Positions 50,414 through 59,901 are shown, counted from the first letter of the stretch. The stretch is 64,000 bases of DNA from Streptomyces sp. Act143 (GCF_003143935.1 NZ_QFRX01000001.1:7083514-7147513), one strand, 5' to 3'. Program-made: numbers and translations. Notes: generated by a model not told the origin, from the sequence alone.

Positions 50414-51760
50414 TCACTTCTTTACACGAACAGTCTTTGTGGACCGCGTCTCGAGAGTCATCTCGTCCGCCTCCTCGACCTTCGCCTTCAATCGCACAGT
50501 ACCTGTCGCGGCATCGACCACGTCCACCACCTTCGCAAGCAGTTTCGCAGTATCGGCGTTCCCGGAAGCGCTTGCGAGCTGAACGGCCCGGCCCAGTTTG
50601 GCGGTTGCTCCATCCATATCGCCCGCTTTGCGCAGATCGAGCCCTTGCTGGATGACTTGTGCCAGTTCGGCCTGGCCGGTGTAGTGGGCGACCTGGGGGT
50701 TGATCGACGTCGAGGCGACCATGTCGTCGGTCCACACCGCCCGTACCAGCCCCTGGGCGCCCAAGTTCTGTGCGGTGCCGTCGGGTTGGGGGATGACGAG
50801 GGAGACCCGGGCGGCCAGCATCTCCTGGCCGAGGTGGGCGGCCGGCACCTCCACGCAGACGTGGTAGTCACGGGACTCGTCTCCCCAGGAGCCGGTGGGG
50901 TAGTCCCCGGCACGCGGGCCGGCTTCGGTGCGGCGGTCGGTCAACTCCTCGACGGTGGGCGCGACCTGCTTGACGAACCTGATGGTGGTGCCGACCGGCG
51001 TCCACACCCGCAGCGAGACGTCCGCGACCTCCTTGCCCATCGCCGTCTCCATCATCTGCGTGAAGTCGGCGGCGAGACCGGCCGGGTCGGCGACGATGTC
51101 CGCGGTGCCGAGCAGCGCGGAGGCGATGCCTGTGACTTCTTTCACTTCCCAGTCGGTGCCCACGCCCCGCGCGTCACAGGTGAAACGTCCGGCGCAGGAG
51201 TCGAGGGCCGCCTTGAGGTCCTCCGGTGACTCGTGTTCATTGCGGCCGTCGGTGAGCAGGATGCCGTGCCGGATGGCGACGTCCGCCGAGGACAGCAGCC
51301 GGTCGGCGAGCCGCAGCCAGGTGCCGATGGCGGTGCCGCCGCCCGCGCTGAGCTTGCGCAGGGCCTGCTTGGCCTGGTCGCGGGTGGTGGCGTCGGCCAC
51401 CGCGAGCCGCCCGCCGCCCGGGTACACCTCCTTGGCCACATGGGTGCCGCCGATCACCGCGAAGTGCACCCCGTCGCGCAGGGTGTCGACGGCGGCGGCC
51501 GTGGCGTCCCGGGCGTTGCGCATCTTGGTCGGCGGGTAGTCCATCGACCCGGAGCAGTCGACCATGATCGCCACGGCCGCGTCCGGTCCGTGACCCGGTG
51601 TGTAGAGGTGCGGCGCCGCGACCGCGCTGCCGATGGTGCCGCCGCCGGTCGCGGACACCGTCACGATCGCGTTGACCTCGCGGCCGCCCTCCGGCAGGTA
51701 CTCGTTCTGGTACACGTCCACCGAGAACTGCGGCACATTGGACTTCGAGAAATTGGCCAT
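50414..51760 (-). CDS. VWA-domain protein, TerY-like
   Basis: The 448-residue protein has a von Willebrand A domain with an intact MIDAS motif (MVDCSGSMD, then TDGRNEH) in the first 250 residues. The C-terminal half includes a beta domain (VSLRVWTPVGTTIRFVKQVAP) and a helical end. There is no signal peptide, so it is cytoplasmic. VWA proteins of this type accompany PP2C phosphatases and Ser/Thr kinases in tellurite-resistance-like and stress modules. It lies between the phosphatase and FHA genes. Confidence 0.87.
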   Translation of the reverse strand: MANFSKSNVPQFSVDVYQNEYLPEGGREVNAIVTVSATGGGTIGSAVAAPHLYTPGHGPDAAVAIMVDCSGSMDYPPTKMRNARDATAAAVDTLRDGVHFAVIGGTHVAKEVYPGGGRLAVADATTRDQAKQALRKLSAGGGTAIGTWLRLADRLLSSADVAIRHGILLTDGRNEHESPEDLKAALDSCAGRFTCDARGVGTDWEVKEVTGIASALLGTADIVADPAGLAADFTQMMETAMGKEVADVSLRVWTPVGTTIRFVKQVAPTVEELTDRRTEAGPRAGDYPTGSWGDESRDYHVCVEVPAAHLGQEMLAARVSLVIPQPDGTAQNLGAQGLVRAVWTDDMVASTSINPQVAHYTGQAELAQVIQQGLDLRKAGDMDGATAKLGRAVQLASASGNADTAKLLAKVVDVVDAATGTVRLKAKVEEADEMTLETRSTKTVRVKK

Positions 51761-51861
51761 GCCTGATCGAATCCCCCTTGAAAACCCCGCGGTGGCAGGG
51801 CATACGGCTGTGTGCGGACCGGTCCCCTCCGGTCCGTGAGGCGTCCCCGTACGAATCGGCC

Positions 51862-53154
51862 TCAGGCCGATCCTGCCCCCTGAGACGGGGCGGGGAACGG
51901 CACGAGAGCCACTGTTACGTTGTCGTGGCCGCCGCCGTCCAGGGCGTGACCGACCAGGACCTGGGCGCCGTGCAGGGGGCGTACGGCGGCGTCGAGCGGG
52001 ACGGCCTCGGCCATCTCCTGCGCGCCCTCCGCGTAGTTCCACAGTCCGTCGGTGCACACCACCACCACACCCGGCCGGTCCGGCTTGAAGGAAGCGGTGT
52101 GCGGCTCCAGTTCGTAGGCGTCCGCGCCGAGCCAGCCGGTGATCGCGTGGGCGCGCTCGTCGGCGTACGCCTCCGCCTCGTTCATCAGGCCCGCGGCGAC
52201 CATCTGCGCGGCCCACGAGTCGTCCTCGGTGAGCCGGGCCGGCAGGGAGGAGCGGTCCACCGGCACCCAGTAGGCGCGGCTGTCGCCGACCCAGCCGACA
52301 GTCAGCAGCCCGGACGTGACCACGGCGCCGACGATCGTGCAGGCCGGGGCGTTCTGGTGCGGGGCGTGCTCGCGGGCCGTCTGCGGTTCGGCGGCCAGGG
52401 CGTTGACAGCCTGGGAGGCGGCGACGATCGCGTCGTGCATCGCCTGCTGCGGGTGGGCGCCGCGCTCCAGGGCGGCCAGCAGCGACTCGCTCGCCGCCCG
52501 GGACGCGGCGAGGGATGCGTCGTCGGGGCGGGTCGCCGAGGAGACGCCGTCGCAGACGATCGCCACGGACGCGGGCGAACCGTCGGGCAGGGCGGCGGTG
52601 CCGACGGCGAAGGCGTCCTCGTTGCGGTGGTGGCGCAGGCCGCGGTCGCTGACGGCCGCGATCGGGCCGCACTCCTGCTCCATGTGGTCGCGCTCGCGCG
52701 GCTGGGCGTGCCCGCAGTTCTCGCAGTAGCCGTCGTGGTCGACATGGCCCGCGCGGCAGGCCACACACACCTTGGCGCCCTCCGCCGGGGCGGGCGCCTC
52801 GGCGGCCACCCGCGGGTCCGGCGCCTGGAGCGGGTACTCGTCCGGCTCCGACGGCCGGTCGAAGCGCACCCCGGAGGCCGGGGAGACGGGGGAGCCGCTC
52901 GGGGGCGGCGGCACCGGAGCGTGCTCGCCGGAGGCGGTGCCCGCGGGCTCCTGGCCGACCGGCCACGGGCCCCCCTCGGCGGGAGGTGACACCGGCGCCG
53001 AGCCGTTCACGGCCAGGGTCGGCTGGTCGTCCGGGCGTGCCGGTACGGCGGACAGGTCGTATCCGCACGCACCGCAGAAGCGGTCACCCGACTCGAGCGG
53101 CTCCTCGCAGCTCGGGCAGTTCGTCAGGGCGGCCTGCTGGGGCATCTGCGACAT
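51862..53154 (-). CDS. PP2C-family Ser/Thr phosphatase with zinc ribbon
   Basis: The 430-residue protein starts with a zinc ribbon (CPSCEEPLESGDRFCGACG), then a proline-rich linker and a second ribbon (CVACRAGHVDHDGYCENCG). The PP2C catalytic domain follows (about 170-425: ISDRGLRHHRNEDAF-like AVSDRGLRHHRNEDAFAVG, VCDGVSSATRPDD, GWVGDSRAYW, VVVCTDGLWNY, HDNVTVALV) with the metal-binding aspartates present. ATG 53154 is 3 bp after the kinase stop. It probably reverses phosphorylation by the neighbouring PknG-type kinase. A ribbon of this kind occurs in the kinase and FHA protein too, suggesting a common docking element. Confidence 0.9.
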   Translation of the reverse strand: MSQMPQQAALTNCPSCEEPLESGDRFCGACGYDLSAVPARPDDQPTLAVNGSAPVSPPAEGGPWPVGQEPAGTASGEHAPVPPPPSGSPVSPASGVRFDRPSEPDEYPLQAPDPRVAAEAPAPAEGAKVCVACRAGHVDHDGYCENCGHAQPRERDHMEQECGPIAAVSDRGLRHHRNEDAFAVGTAALPDGSPASVAIVCDGVSSATRPDDASLAASRAASESLLAALERGAHPQQAMHDAIVAASQAVNALAAEPQTAREHAPHQNAPACTIVGAVVTSGLLTVGWVGDSRAYWVPVDRSSLPARLTEDDSWAAQMVAAGLMNEAEAYADERAHAITGWLGADAYELEPHTASFKPDRPGVVVVCTDGLWNYAEGAQEMAEAVPLDAAVRPLHGAQVLVGHALDGGGHDNVTVALVPFPAPSQGAGSA

Positions 53155-53157
53155 CAA

Positions 53158-55701
53158 CTACACCCACGTCCGGGGGCGGTAACGGTTGGCACGTTCCACC
53201 AGGTCGATCCTCTCCTCGCCGCCCCGCGCGAGCCGGGCCAGCGTGCGGTACGAACGCTCCAGTCCGAAGCGGAGTCCCCGCTCGTCCAGCTCGCTGCCGA
53301 GCAGCACCCGGCGGGCCGCCGGGTCGGCGCCCTGGCCACCGGAGAGTACCCAGTCCAGCGCACAGCCGAGGACTTCGGCGGACAGCTGCTCCCGGCGCGC
53401 CGGATCCAGTCCGTACGCGTCGAGCGCCTCGACCTGCCCCGCGGCGGCGGTCAGGTCGTCAAGGAACGGTACGTCACCGGCGGCGGCCGTGCGTTGACGC
53501 AGCCGCGCCCGTACGGCGGCCACCCGGGCGGCGGTGTAGTGGATGGAGCTCTCCGGGACCGACTCCAGCGTCCGTACGGCACTGCCGCGGTCGCCCGCCG
53601 CGAGCTGCACCCGGGCGAGCCCGAAGGCGGCGCTGACATAGCTGGGGTCGGTCGACCAGACCAGCCGGTAGTACTCGGCGGCGTTGTCGAGCTGGCCCAG
53701 CACCTCCGCGCACAGCCCGAGCGCCAGCTTCGGCGCGGGCTCGCCCGGGAAGGCGTCGTAGACGGCGTCGAAGGCGAGCGCGGCGGCCTCGTGATCCCCG
53801 GTCACCAGGGCGGCGACCCCGCGGTACCAGACCACCCGCCAGTCGTCGGGCCGCTCGTTCTCCACCCGCGTCAGCGCCTCCAGCGCGGTGTGCGCGTCGC
53901 CGTTCTCCAGCCACGCCCGGATCTGCCGCAGCCGTGTCTCGACGGACGGCGCCGGCGCGGCCGCCAGCGCCCCGAGCAGCTCCGCCGCGGCCGTGGCCAT
54001 GAGCCCGGCGAGGAAACCTGCGTTGGGGTCGGACGGGTCGACCCGCGGAACGGGCAGGGCCAGCGCCGCGGCGGGCGTCGCGACCGACTTGACCAGCGCC
54101 GCGGCGCCCACCGGCGTCGGGACGGCCGCACCGACCGGGGCCAGCGGGGAAGGAGCGGGGACGGCAGCGGCGGCCGGCGCGGCGGAACGGCGGCGCGGCA
54201 CGACCACCCGCGCCCCCAGCCGCGAGACCTCCCCGTCCAGCTTCGGGAACAACTCCGTGTCCGGCACCCGCAGTTCCGGCCCGAACAGCGTCGACAGGGC
54301 GGGGCGCGCGCGGCCGGTCTGCAAGGACACGACCTCGCGCAGCACCCCCGTCAGCTGCTCCGCCATCTCCTGCGCGGAGGCGAACCGGCGGGCCGGGTCG
54401 GGGTCGGTGGCGCGGACCAGGAGCCGGTAGAAGGACTCGTACTGGCGGAAGACCTCGATGTTGTCGGGGTCGGGCAGGGAGTCCACGAAGACGTTCGTGT
54501 AGCCCTGGAAGTCGAAGGTGAGGACCGCCAGGGTGCGGCCGACTGTGTACAGGTCGGACGCCACCGACGGGCCGACCTCCGCGACCTCCGGCGCCTGGTA
54601 GCCGACCGTGCCGTAGATGGCCGACTCGTCGTCGTCCATCCTGCGGACCGCGCCCATGTCGATCAGCTTGAGCTGGTCCTCGGTCTGGATGGCGTTGTCG
54701 ACCTTGAAGTCGCAGTACAGGAGGTTGCGGCTGTGCAGGTGGCCGAGCGCCTCCAGCGCCTCGATGCCGTACGCGCAGGCCTGCTCGACAGGGAGCGGAT
54801 CGCGCTTGCCGTCCGGGGTGCGGCGGCCGTTGGCGATCTCCTTGAGGGACTTGCCGCCCACGTACTCCATGACGATGTACCCGTCCAGCGAACCCGTCCG
54901 CTGGTCGAGGTGCTCCACGAAGTTGTAGATCCGCACGATGTTGGCGTGCTCGATCTCCGCCAGGAAACGCCGCTCGGAGATCGCGGCGGCCATCGCGTCC
55001 TGGTCCCCGGTGTCCAGCAGGCCCTTGAGGACCACCCAGCGGTCCGAGACGGCCCGGTCGACGGCGAGGTACACCCAGCCGAGGCCGCCGTGCGCCAGGC
55101 AGCCCACGACCTCGTACTGACCGTGCACGATGTCACCGGACGCCAGCTTCGGGACGAACGAGTACGGGTTGCCGCACTTGGTGCAGAAGCCCTCCGTGCG
55201 CCCCGGCCGGTCGCCGCGCGCCCGGCCCACCGGCGCCCCGCAGTCCGAGCGGGAGCAGAACCGCTTGCGCTCGGGGACCTCCGGGTTCTCCAGCACCATC
55301 GCGCGCGGGTCGGGACGCGGCACGCCCGGCACCTCGACCAGCCCGGCGCCCAGCCGGCCGCGGGCGCTCGCCCCGGTGCTGGAGCCCGAGCTGCGCACCG
55401 ACACCGAGCGGCCCGTCGACCGGCCCGACAGGGAGCGCGACAGGCGGCCCGACACCGACCGCCGGGACTTCGACGACTGCGACGTGCTGCGCGAGGTGCT
55501 GCGGCTGCTGGAGCGTGAGCCCGCGCTGCCCGAGCCCTTGCCGCCGCCCGTGACCCCGGTCGGCGAGGCCCCCACCATGCCGGTGGCCGACACGACCGGA
55601 GCGAGACCGCAGGTGTCGCAGTACAGCTCGCCGCCGCCCACGTCCTCGTACGTCCCGCCGCAGCCTGGCCGCTGACAGGTCCGCTGTGCTGCCTGACTCA
55701 T
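53158..55701 (-). CDS. pknG: PknG-type Ser/Thr protein kinase
   Basis: The 847-residue protein has a zinc ribbon (CQRPGCGGTYEDVGGGELYC), a Ser/Arg-rich disordered part (about 50-110), a rubredoxin-like domain (CSRSDCG...CTKCG) and a kinase domain. The kinase has an A-H-G-G-LGWVYLA loop, WVVLKG lysine, LLYCDFKVDN catalytic loop and DMGAV in place of DFG. A C-terminal TPR domain (about 590-830) follows. This order is that of PknG, the soluble kinase controlled by GlnX/GlnH that tunes glutamate and TCA metabolism through FHA proteins. It overlaps the coiled-coil gene upstream by 4 bp. Confidence 0.92.
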   Translation of the reverse strand: MSQAAQRTCQRPGCGGTYEDVGGGELYCDTCGLAPVVSATGMVGASPTGVTGGGKGSGSAGSRSSSRSTSRSTSQSSKSRRSVSGRLSRSLSGRSTGRSVSVRSSGSSTGASARGRLGAGLVEVPGVPRPDPRAMVLENPEVPERKRFCSRSDCGAPVGRARGDRPGRTEGFCTKCGNPYSFVPKLASGDIVHGQYEVVGCLAHGGLGWVYLAVDRAVSDRWVVLKGLLDTGDQDAMAAAISERRFLAEIEHANIVRIYNFVEHLDQRTGSLDGYIVMEYVGGKSLKEIANGRRTPDGKRDPLPVEQACAYGIEALEALGHLHSRNLLYCDFKVDNAIQTEDQLKLIDMGAVRRMDDDESAIYGTVGYQAPEVAEVGPSVASDLYTVGRTLAVLTFDFQGYTNVFVDSLPDPDNIEVFRQYESFYRLLVRATDPDPARRFASAQEMAEQLTGVLREVVSLQTGRARPALSTLFGPELRVPDTELFPKLDGEVSRLGARVVVPRRRSAAPAAAAVPAPSPLAPVGAAVPTPVGAAALVKSVATPAAALALPVPRVDPSDPNAGFLAGLMATAAAELLGALAAAPAPSVETRLRQIRAWLENGDAHTALEALTRVENERPDDWRVVWYRGVAALVTGDHEAAALAFDAVYDAFPGEPAPKLALGLCAEVLGQLDNAAEYYRLVWSTDPSYVSAAFGLARVQLAAGDRGSAVRTLESVPESSIHYTAARVAAVRARLRQRTAAAGDVPFLDDLTAAAGQVEALDAYGLDPARREQLSAEVLGCALDWVLSGGQGADPAARRVLLGSELDERGLRFGLERSYRTLARLARGGEERIDLVERANRYRPRTWV

Positions 55702-57032
55702 GACTGGGCCTCCCCCCTACGGTCCTCTGGCCCGCCCTGCTCCGGCACGCGCGGGGCGCGCAGCAGTTCGGCGGCCGCGTGCTGGTAGCGCAGCACGGCC
55801 TGTTCGGCGACGCGCAGATCGCAGGGCGCGCTCCACAGCATGCGGCGCGCCGCGTCGTACCGCTCGATCAGGAACGGGTCCTCGGCGAGGCCGTGCCGGG
55901 CGACCTTCGCCTTGTACGCGTCGAGGCGGCCGCGCAGCTCCGCGCGGACCGCCAGTGGCTGGGTGACCGCGGTCAACGACTCGCGGGCGCGCAGCAGTTC
56001 TTCCTCCGCCTTCTGCTCCAGGGACTCCAGGAGCGGGGACAGCCGGTGCCACTGGGCCTGTCTGCGGTACTCGGCGGCCGTCGCCAGCTGCTCCTGCAGC
56101 ACGGTCGGCGGCCCGCTGACCACCGGCACCTCCGTGGCCGCGATCTTCGCCAGCACCTCGCCGCGCGCGGTGCGGGCCTCGGCGAGGGTGCGGTCCGCGC
56201 GGGAGAGCACGTCACGGAGTCGGACCAGCCGCTGCTCGGCGTCCTGGCGGACCGTCAGCACCGCGTCGATCTCCCGGCGCACGTCCTCCAGGGCGCGCGC
56301 CTCACGGTCGTAGACCGTGGTGTCGGGCCGACCGCCGCCCGGTGCCGAGCTGCCCGGGGTGGGGTTCCAGTAGGCGAGCGGATCGGAGACCACCTGCTCG
56401 CGCAGGTGCGTCAGCGTGCGCGTGATGCGCTCCAGGTCGTCGCCCGCCGGGTGCTCGCCGGGGCGGACGCCCACCGAGTGCGCCAGCTTGCGGGTGCGCT
56501 GGAGTTCCGCGGCCAGTAAATCTATCCGCGCGGGCAGCGCCGACCACACCGCGTCCGCGGCCACCACCATGTCGAGCGAGGACGCGTACAGCTCGTTCAT
56601 CCGGTCGACGAGCGTGGCGAGGCTGAACTGCTCGCTGAGCTTGCCCGAACCGCCGTGCAGGGTCGGGGCGTTGGCGGTGGCCGTGGTGCTGCCGGCCACC
56701 GTCACCGACTCGCCGCGCAGCAGCTCCGTCAGCTCCACCAGGTCCTCACGGCTGGACCAGCGGCGCCGCGACCGGATCTCGCGGGCGGTGCGCAACGCGT
56801 CCGTGTACGCGTCGAAGTACGCCCACAGCAGGGTGATCGACGCCTCCGCGGCCGTCCAGCGCTCCTTGGTGACACCCGTGAGCGAGGCGCCTTCGAGGAG
56901 CCTGCGGCCGGAGTGGTCCTGAAGGGCGAGGAGCGAGGTCTCGATCGCCTCGTACTCCGCGCCGAGCCGCGCCAGCGCACGGTCCACCTCGTCCCGGTCC
57001 ATCACCGGCCCGGGGGGTCCCGTGACGCCCAT
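55698..57032 (-). CDS. Coiled-coil protein inserted in glnX-glnH-pknG operon
   Basis: I recognise no named family. The 444-residue product is almost entirely helical with heptad-rich stretches (VDRALARLGAEYEAIETSLLALQDH; REIDAVLTVRQDAEQRLVRLRDVLSRADRTLAEA; LESLEQKAEEELLRARESL). It has no signal peptide or membrane segment. ATG 57032 follows AGAGGTGA; the 3' end overlaps pknG by 4 bp (ATGA), so the two are made together. It may be a scaffold or kinase regulator linking the membrane sensor to PknG. The three-gene mycobacterial locus has no counterpart at this position. Confidence 0.82.
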   Translation of the reverse strand: MGVTGPPGPVMDRDEVDRALARLGAEYEAIETSLLALQDHSGRRLLEGASLTGVTKERWTAAEASITLLWAYFDAYTDALRTAREIRSRRRWSSREDLVELTELLRGESVTVAGSTTATANAPTLHGGSGKLSEQFSLATLVDRMNELYASSLDMVVAADAVWSALPARIDLLAAELQRTRKLAHSVGVRPGEHPAGDDLERITRTLTHLREQVVSDPLAYWNPTPGSSAPGGGRPDTTVYDREARALEDVRREIDAVLTVRQDAEQRLVRLRDVLSRADRTLAEARTARGEVLAKIAATEVPVVSGPPTVLQEQLATAAEYRRQAQWHRLSPLLESLEQKAEEELLRARESLTAVTQPLAVRAELRGRLDAYKAKVARHGLAEDPFLIERYDAARRMLWSAPCDLRVAEQAVLRYQHAAAELLRAPRVPEQGGPEDRRGEAQS

Positions 57033-57108
57033 CGATCACCTCTCGCTGCTGGTCTGGTTGTTGGGGGTGTGCTCGCCGTTCGGGGTGCCTGTGTCCGTGC
57101 GTTCCGTG

Positions 57109-58173
57109 TCAGCTCGTGCGGAGGTACTCCGGGGCGGGCGGCTCCGACTTCGTGGAGTCCTTGTCCAGTGTCGCCGACAGCCACTTGTCGTACGACGCCT
57201 GCCAGCCGTTGGCGGTGTCCTTGCGGTAGTCCGCCAGGATCTGGTTGACCCGGCGTACCAGATCGTCGGCCTTAAGGTTCATCGCCACGCCGTAGTACTC
57301 GGTCGTGAACGGATCGCCCTTCAGCTGCACCGTCGGGTCCTGGGCCGCCTGGCTCGCGGCGAGGGCGCCGTCGGTCACCACGGCGTCCACCTCGCCGAGT
57401 TGGAGGCGTACGAGGCAGTCGAGCTGGTTGGGGACGGTGGTGGAGATGTCGGTGCTCTCGGGCAGCGCGTTCTTCTTCTTGTCCTCGTCCAGCTTGGTGT
57501 ACGCCGTCGAACCCTCCGCCGTGCAGATCTTCTTGCCGGCGAGGGTGTCGTCGTACCCGGTGATCGGCGCGGACTTGGGGGCGAGGACCTGCTGGCCGGT
57601 CTTGAAGTACGGAGCGGAGAACGCGACTTGGCCGAGGCGGGTGCAGTTGATGGTCATCGTGCGCACCACCATGTCGACCCGCCCCTCCCGGAGTGCCGGG
57701 ATGCGCTGGTTGGTGGGGATCGCCTTGAACAGCACCGCGTTCGGGTCGCCGAGGATCTCGTCGGCGATCCGGTGCACCAGGTCGATGTCGAAGCCCTCCA
57801 GCTCGCCGCTGGTGCCGGCGTTGGGGTTGCGGTAGCCCCAGCGGTAGCTGTTCTGGTCCACGCCGACGACCAGCTTGCGCTTGTCGCCCACCCGGTCCTT
57901 GATCTTCCGGATGGTGTCGCCGTCCGCGCTCGACGGGGCCAGCGTCTGCTTCTCCGGCGCCTTCGCGATCTGCGGGTCCTGGCAGGGGTCGTCCTCGGCC
58001 CGCGCCTGGCTGCCGTGGGCCACGCCGGGGCCGCCGGTGCCGTCGGCGTCGGCGCCCTTCGACTGCGTCAGCGGCAGCAGCAGCACGAAGGCCAGCGCGA
58101 GGGCGCAGACCACCGCCATCGCGGCCACGCCGCCCCAGCCCTTCAGACCGGCCCGTATCCGTCGCACGGTCAT
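57109..58173 (-). CDS. glnH: GlnH-like amino-acid-binding protein
   Basis: ATG 58173 with AAAGGGGG 7 nt upstream gives 354 aa. A hydrophobic N-terminal segment (VAAMAVVCALALAFVLLLPLT) is not followed by a lipobox cysteine, so the protein is probably membrane-anchored rather than a lipoprotein. The rest is a type-3 solute-binding fold (LVVGVDQNSYRWGYRNPNAGTSGELEGFDIDLVHRIADEILG ... RTMTINCTRLGQVAFSAPYF ... CLVRLQLGEVDAVVTDGA) of the Asp/Glu-binding group. No permease or ATPase gene follows, which supports sensing rather than uptake. Confidence 0.88.
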   Translation of the reverse strand: MTVRRIRAGLKGWGGVAAMAVVCALALAFVLLLPLTQSKGADADGTGGPGVAHGSQARAEDDPCQDPQIAKAPEKQTLAPSSADGDTIRKIKDRVGDKRKLVVGVDQNSYRWGYRNPNAGTSGELEGFDIDLVHRIADEILGDPNAVLFKAIPTNQRIPALREGRVDMVVRTMTINCTRLGQVAFSAPYFKTGQQVLAPKSAPITGYDDTLAGKKICTAEGSTAYTKLDEDKKKNALPESTDISTTVPNQLDCLVRLQLGEVDAVVTDGALAASQAAQDPTVQLKGDPFTTEYYGVAMNLKADDLVRRVNQILADYRKDTANGWQASYDKWLSATLDKDSTKSEPPAPEYLRTS

Positions 58174-58187
58174 CGTCACGCCCCCTT

Positions 58188-59666
58188 TCACCGGTACTCC
58201 GACAGCCTGCGGCCGATGCCCAGGATCGCGCCGGCCGCGCCCAGTACGGCGAGCACGGCCGCGCCCACGGGCAGGCCGGTCATCGCGTCCAGGCCGTCAC
58301 CGGCCGCCTGCTCGAACTCGGCCTCCTCGTGCGCCAGCGCCTTGGCGAGGTTGTCGTCGACGCTGTCGAAGCACTCGCCCGTCGCGTTCTCGGGGCCGAT
58401 GACCCGGTTCAGCGCCGCCTCGTAGTTGCCGTTGTCGTCCTCGGCGCGGGCCGCGGTGTGGCGCTTCTTCCACTCCGTCATGTTGCCCTCGGCCGCGGTG
58501 ACCGGCTTCTCGCCGGAGCTGTCGTCGGCGAGCTTCGCCGCCTCGGTCAGGCCCGCGCCGAGGGTCTGCATGTCCTTCTGGAAGTCGTGGTCGTACGCGT
58601 CCAGCGTCTGTTCCACGCCGTCGGCGTCCTTGACCGTCACCGTCTCGGCGCCGCGGGCGACGAGCGTGAGGTTCTCGTTGCCCCGCGCCTTGAGGGAGGC
58701 GATGCGGGCGTCGTGCAGGACGTTGAGGGAGCGGACGCCGTGGTCGTAGGAGTCGTTCAGACCCGCGCGGGCGACGGTGTGGCCGACTACGAGCCACAGC
58801 AGGACGACGGTCGCGGTGGCCGTCGCCGCCACCAGGCCGTGGTTCATGACCCGGTTGGTGCGCCGGTAGTTGCGGTGCTGGGCCCAGGCGAGGGCGGCGA
58901 GGGCGAGGACGCCGAGGGCTATCGCCGCCCACGGGTACGGCGTCGCGTCGTCGTAGTCGGCGCGCAGCCGCTGGTTCTCCTTCTTGTACAGGTCCTCCGC
59001 CGCGGGGAGCATGTCCTGCTGCATCTTCTCGTTGGCGTAGCGCAGATACGCGCCGCCGACCGGGAAGCCCTGGCGGTTGTAGGTGCGGGCGCGCTCCACC
59101 AGGCCCTTGTACTCGGGCAGCAGCCGGTTGAGCTTTCCGACCGTCGCCGCGGCCGGGGAGTCGGGGTCGGAGTTGGCCGCGGCCTTGACCAGACCGGCCG
59201 CCGCCTTGTCGATGTCCTGTTCGTAGCGGTCGCGGGAGGCCGCCGTCTCCTGGCCGCCGGCGAGGAAGCCGCTGGAGGCCGCGGTGTTGGCGTCGGCGAG
59301 GCTGCGGTAGATGTCGGCGGCGGCGCTGCTGAGCGGCTGGCTCTTGTTGAGCACGTCGTCGGCGGCTGCCGCGCGCTCGGTCGTCTGCCAGGCCGTGACG
59401 GCGCCGAACGCGATGACCAGGGCGGCGAGGAAGGCGCCGATGATGCGCAGCCGGCCGGGTTCGGTGGTGGCCGCGTGCCGCAGGCGGTCGACGCCCTCGG
59501 CGAACGCGGTGCGGCGGGGTTCCTGCGGGGCGGGGGCGGCGGTGGCGGCCGGGGTGGGGGTGCCGTTGCCGTGCGCCTGGGGCCCTGCCTGTGGTGGTAC
59601 GGCCGGCATCGTGGGCATGCCGAGGTTCGGTGGTGGTGCCGCGCTGCTTTTCGGCGGGTGTGTCAC
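58188..59666 (-). CDS. glnX: GlnX-like membrane sensor
   Basis: The 492-residue protein starts at GTG 59666 with GGGGGAGG 6 nt upstream. A proline-rich cytoplasmic N-terminus (about 1-75) precedes a first membrane helix (IIGAFLAALVIAFGAVTAW) and an outer helical domain. Two central helices (WAAIALGVLALAALAWA; GLVAATATATVVLLWLVVG) lead to a second outer helical domain, and a last helix (AAVLAVLGAAGAILGIG) lies close to the C-terminus. GlnX of mycobacteria senses amino acids with GlnH and signals to PknG; gene order glnX-glnH-(x)-pknG is the same. It is the first gene of the operon. Confidence 0.82.
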   Translation of the reverse strand: MTHPPKSSAAPPPNLGMPTMPAVPPQAGPQAHGNGTPTPAATAAPAPQEPRRTAFAEGVDRLRHAATTEPGRLRIIGAFLAALVIAFGAVTAWQTTERAAAADDVLNKSQPLSSAAADIYRSLADANTAASSGFLAGGQETAASRDRYEQDIDKAAAGLVKAAANSDPDSPAAATVGKLNRLLPEYKGLVERARTYNRQGFPVGGAYLRYANEKMQQDMLPAAEDLYKKENQRLRADYDDATPYPWAAIALGVLALAALAWAQHRNYRRTNRVMNHGLVAATATATVVLLWLVVGHTVARAGLNDSYDHGVRSLNVLHDARIASLKARGNENLTLVARGAETVTVKDADGVEQTLDAYDHDFQKDMQTLGAGLTEAAKLADDSSGEKPVTAAEGNMTEWKKRHTAARAEDDNGNYEAALNRVIGPENATGECFDSVDDNLAKALAHEEAEFEQAAGDGLDAMTGLPVGAAVLAVLGAAGAILGIGRRLSEYR

Positions 59667-59766
59667 TGTTGACCTCCCCCATGGTCATCCGTCGCCGCAA
59701 GTATCGCTGCCGGGACCGACAATGCGCACCGGCCTTCACTGGATCTTGATCGGATCGCAGCGTGCA

Positions 59767-59782
59767 TGCCGGAATTCCGGCA
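59767..59782. promoter_or_regulatory. 16-bp palindrome upstream of glnX-like gene
   Basis: TGCCGGAATTCCGGCA is a perfect palindrome about 100 bp upstream of the glnX-like start, within the 235-bp gap 59667-59901. It is likely an operator for the signalling operon. Nothing else but a TTGATCGGATCG block (59751-59762) is notable in the gap. Confidence 0.5.
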
Positions 59783-59901
59783 CGACGCAGCGCCCCGCAC
59801 ACCCCCTGCCCATTCACACGCGAGGGGAATCTGTTCGGTTCCCGGTTGCCGGTTCGTACGGGCTGGGGAGGGATGCGGGGCACATGGCGGAGGGGGCGCA
59901 G

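Noticed and set aside
50414..53068. An 884-residue fusion ending in the VWA domain
   Set aside because: The N-terminal half is an out-of-frame reading of the PP2C gene; the VWA protein starts at ATG 51760.
57109..59666. Glutamate ABC importer
   Set aside because: A binding protein is present but no permease or ATPase gene is near, and the neighbour is a sensor-type membrane protein followed by PknG.
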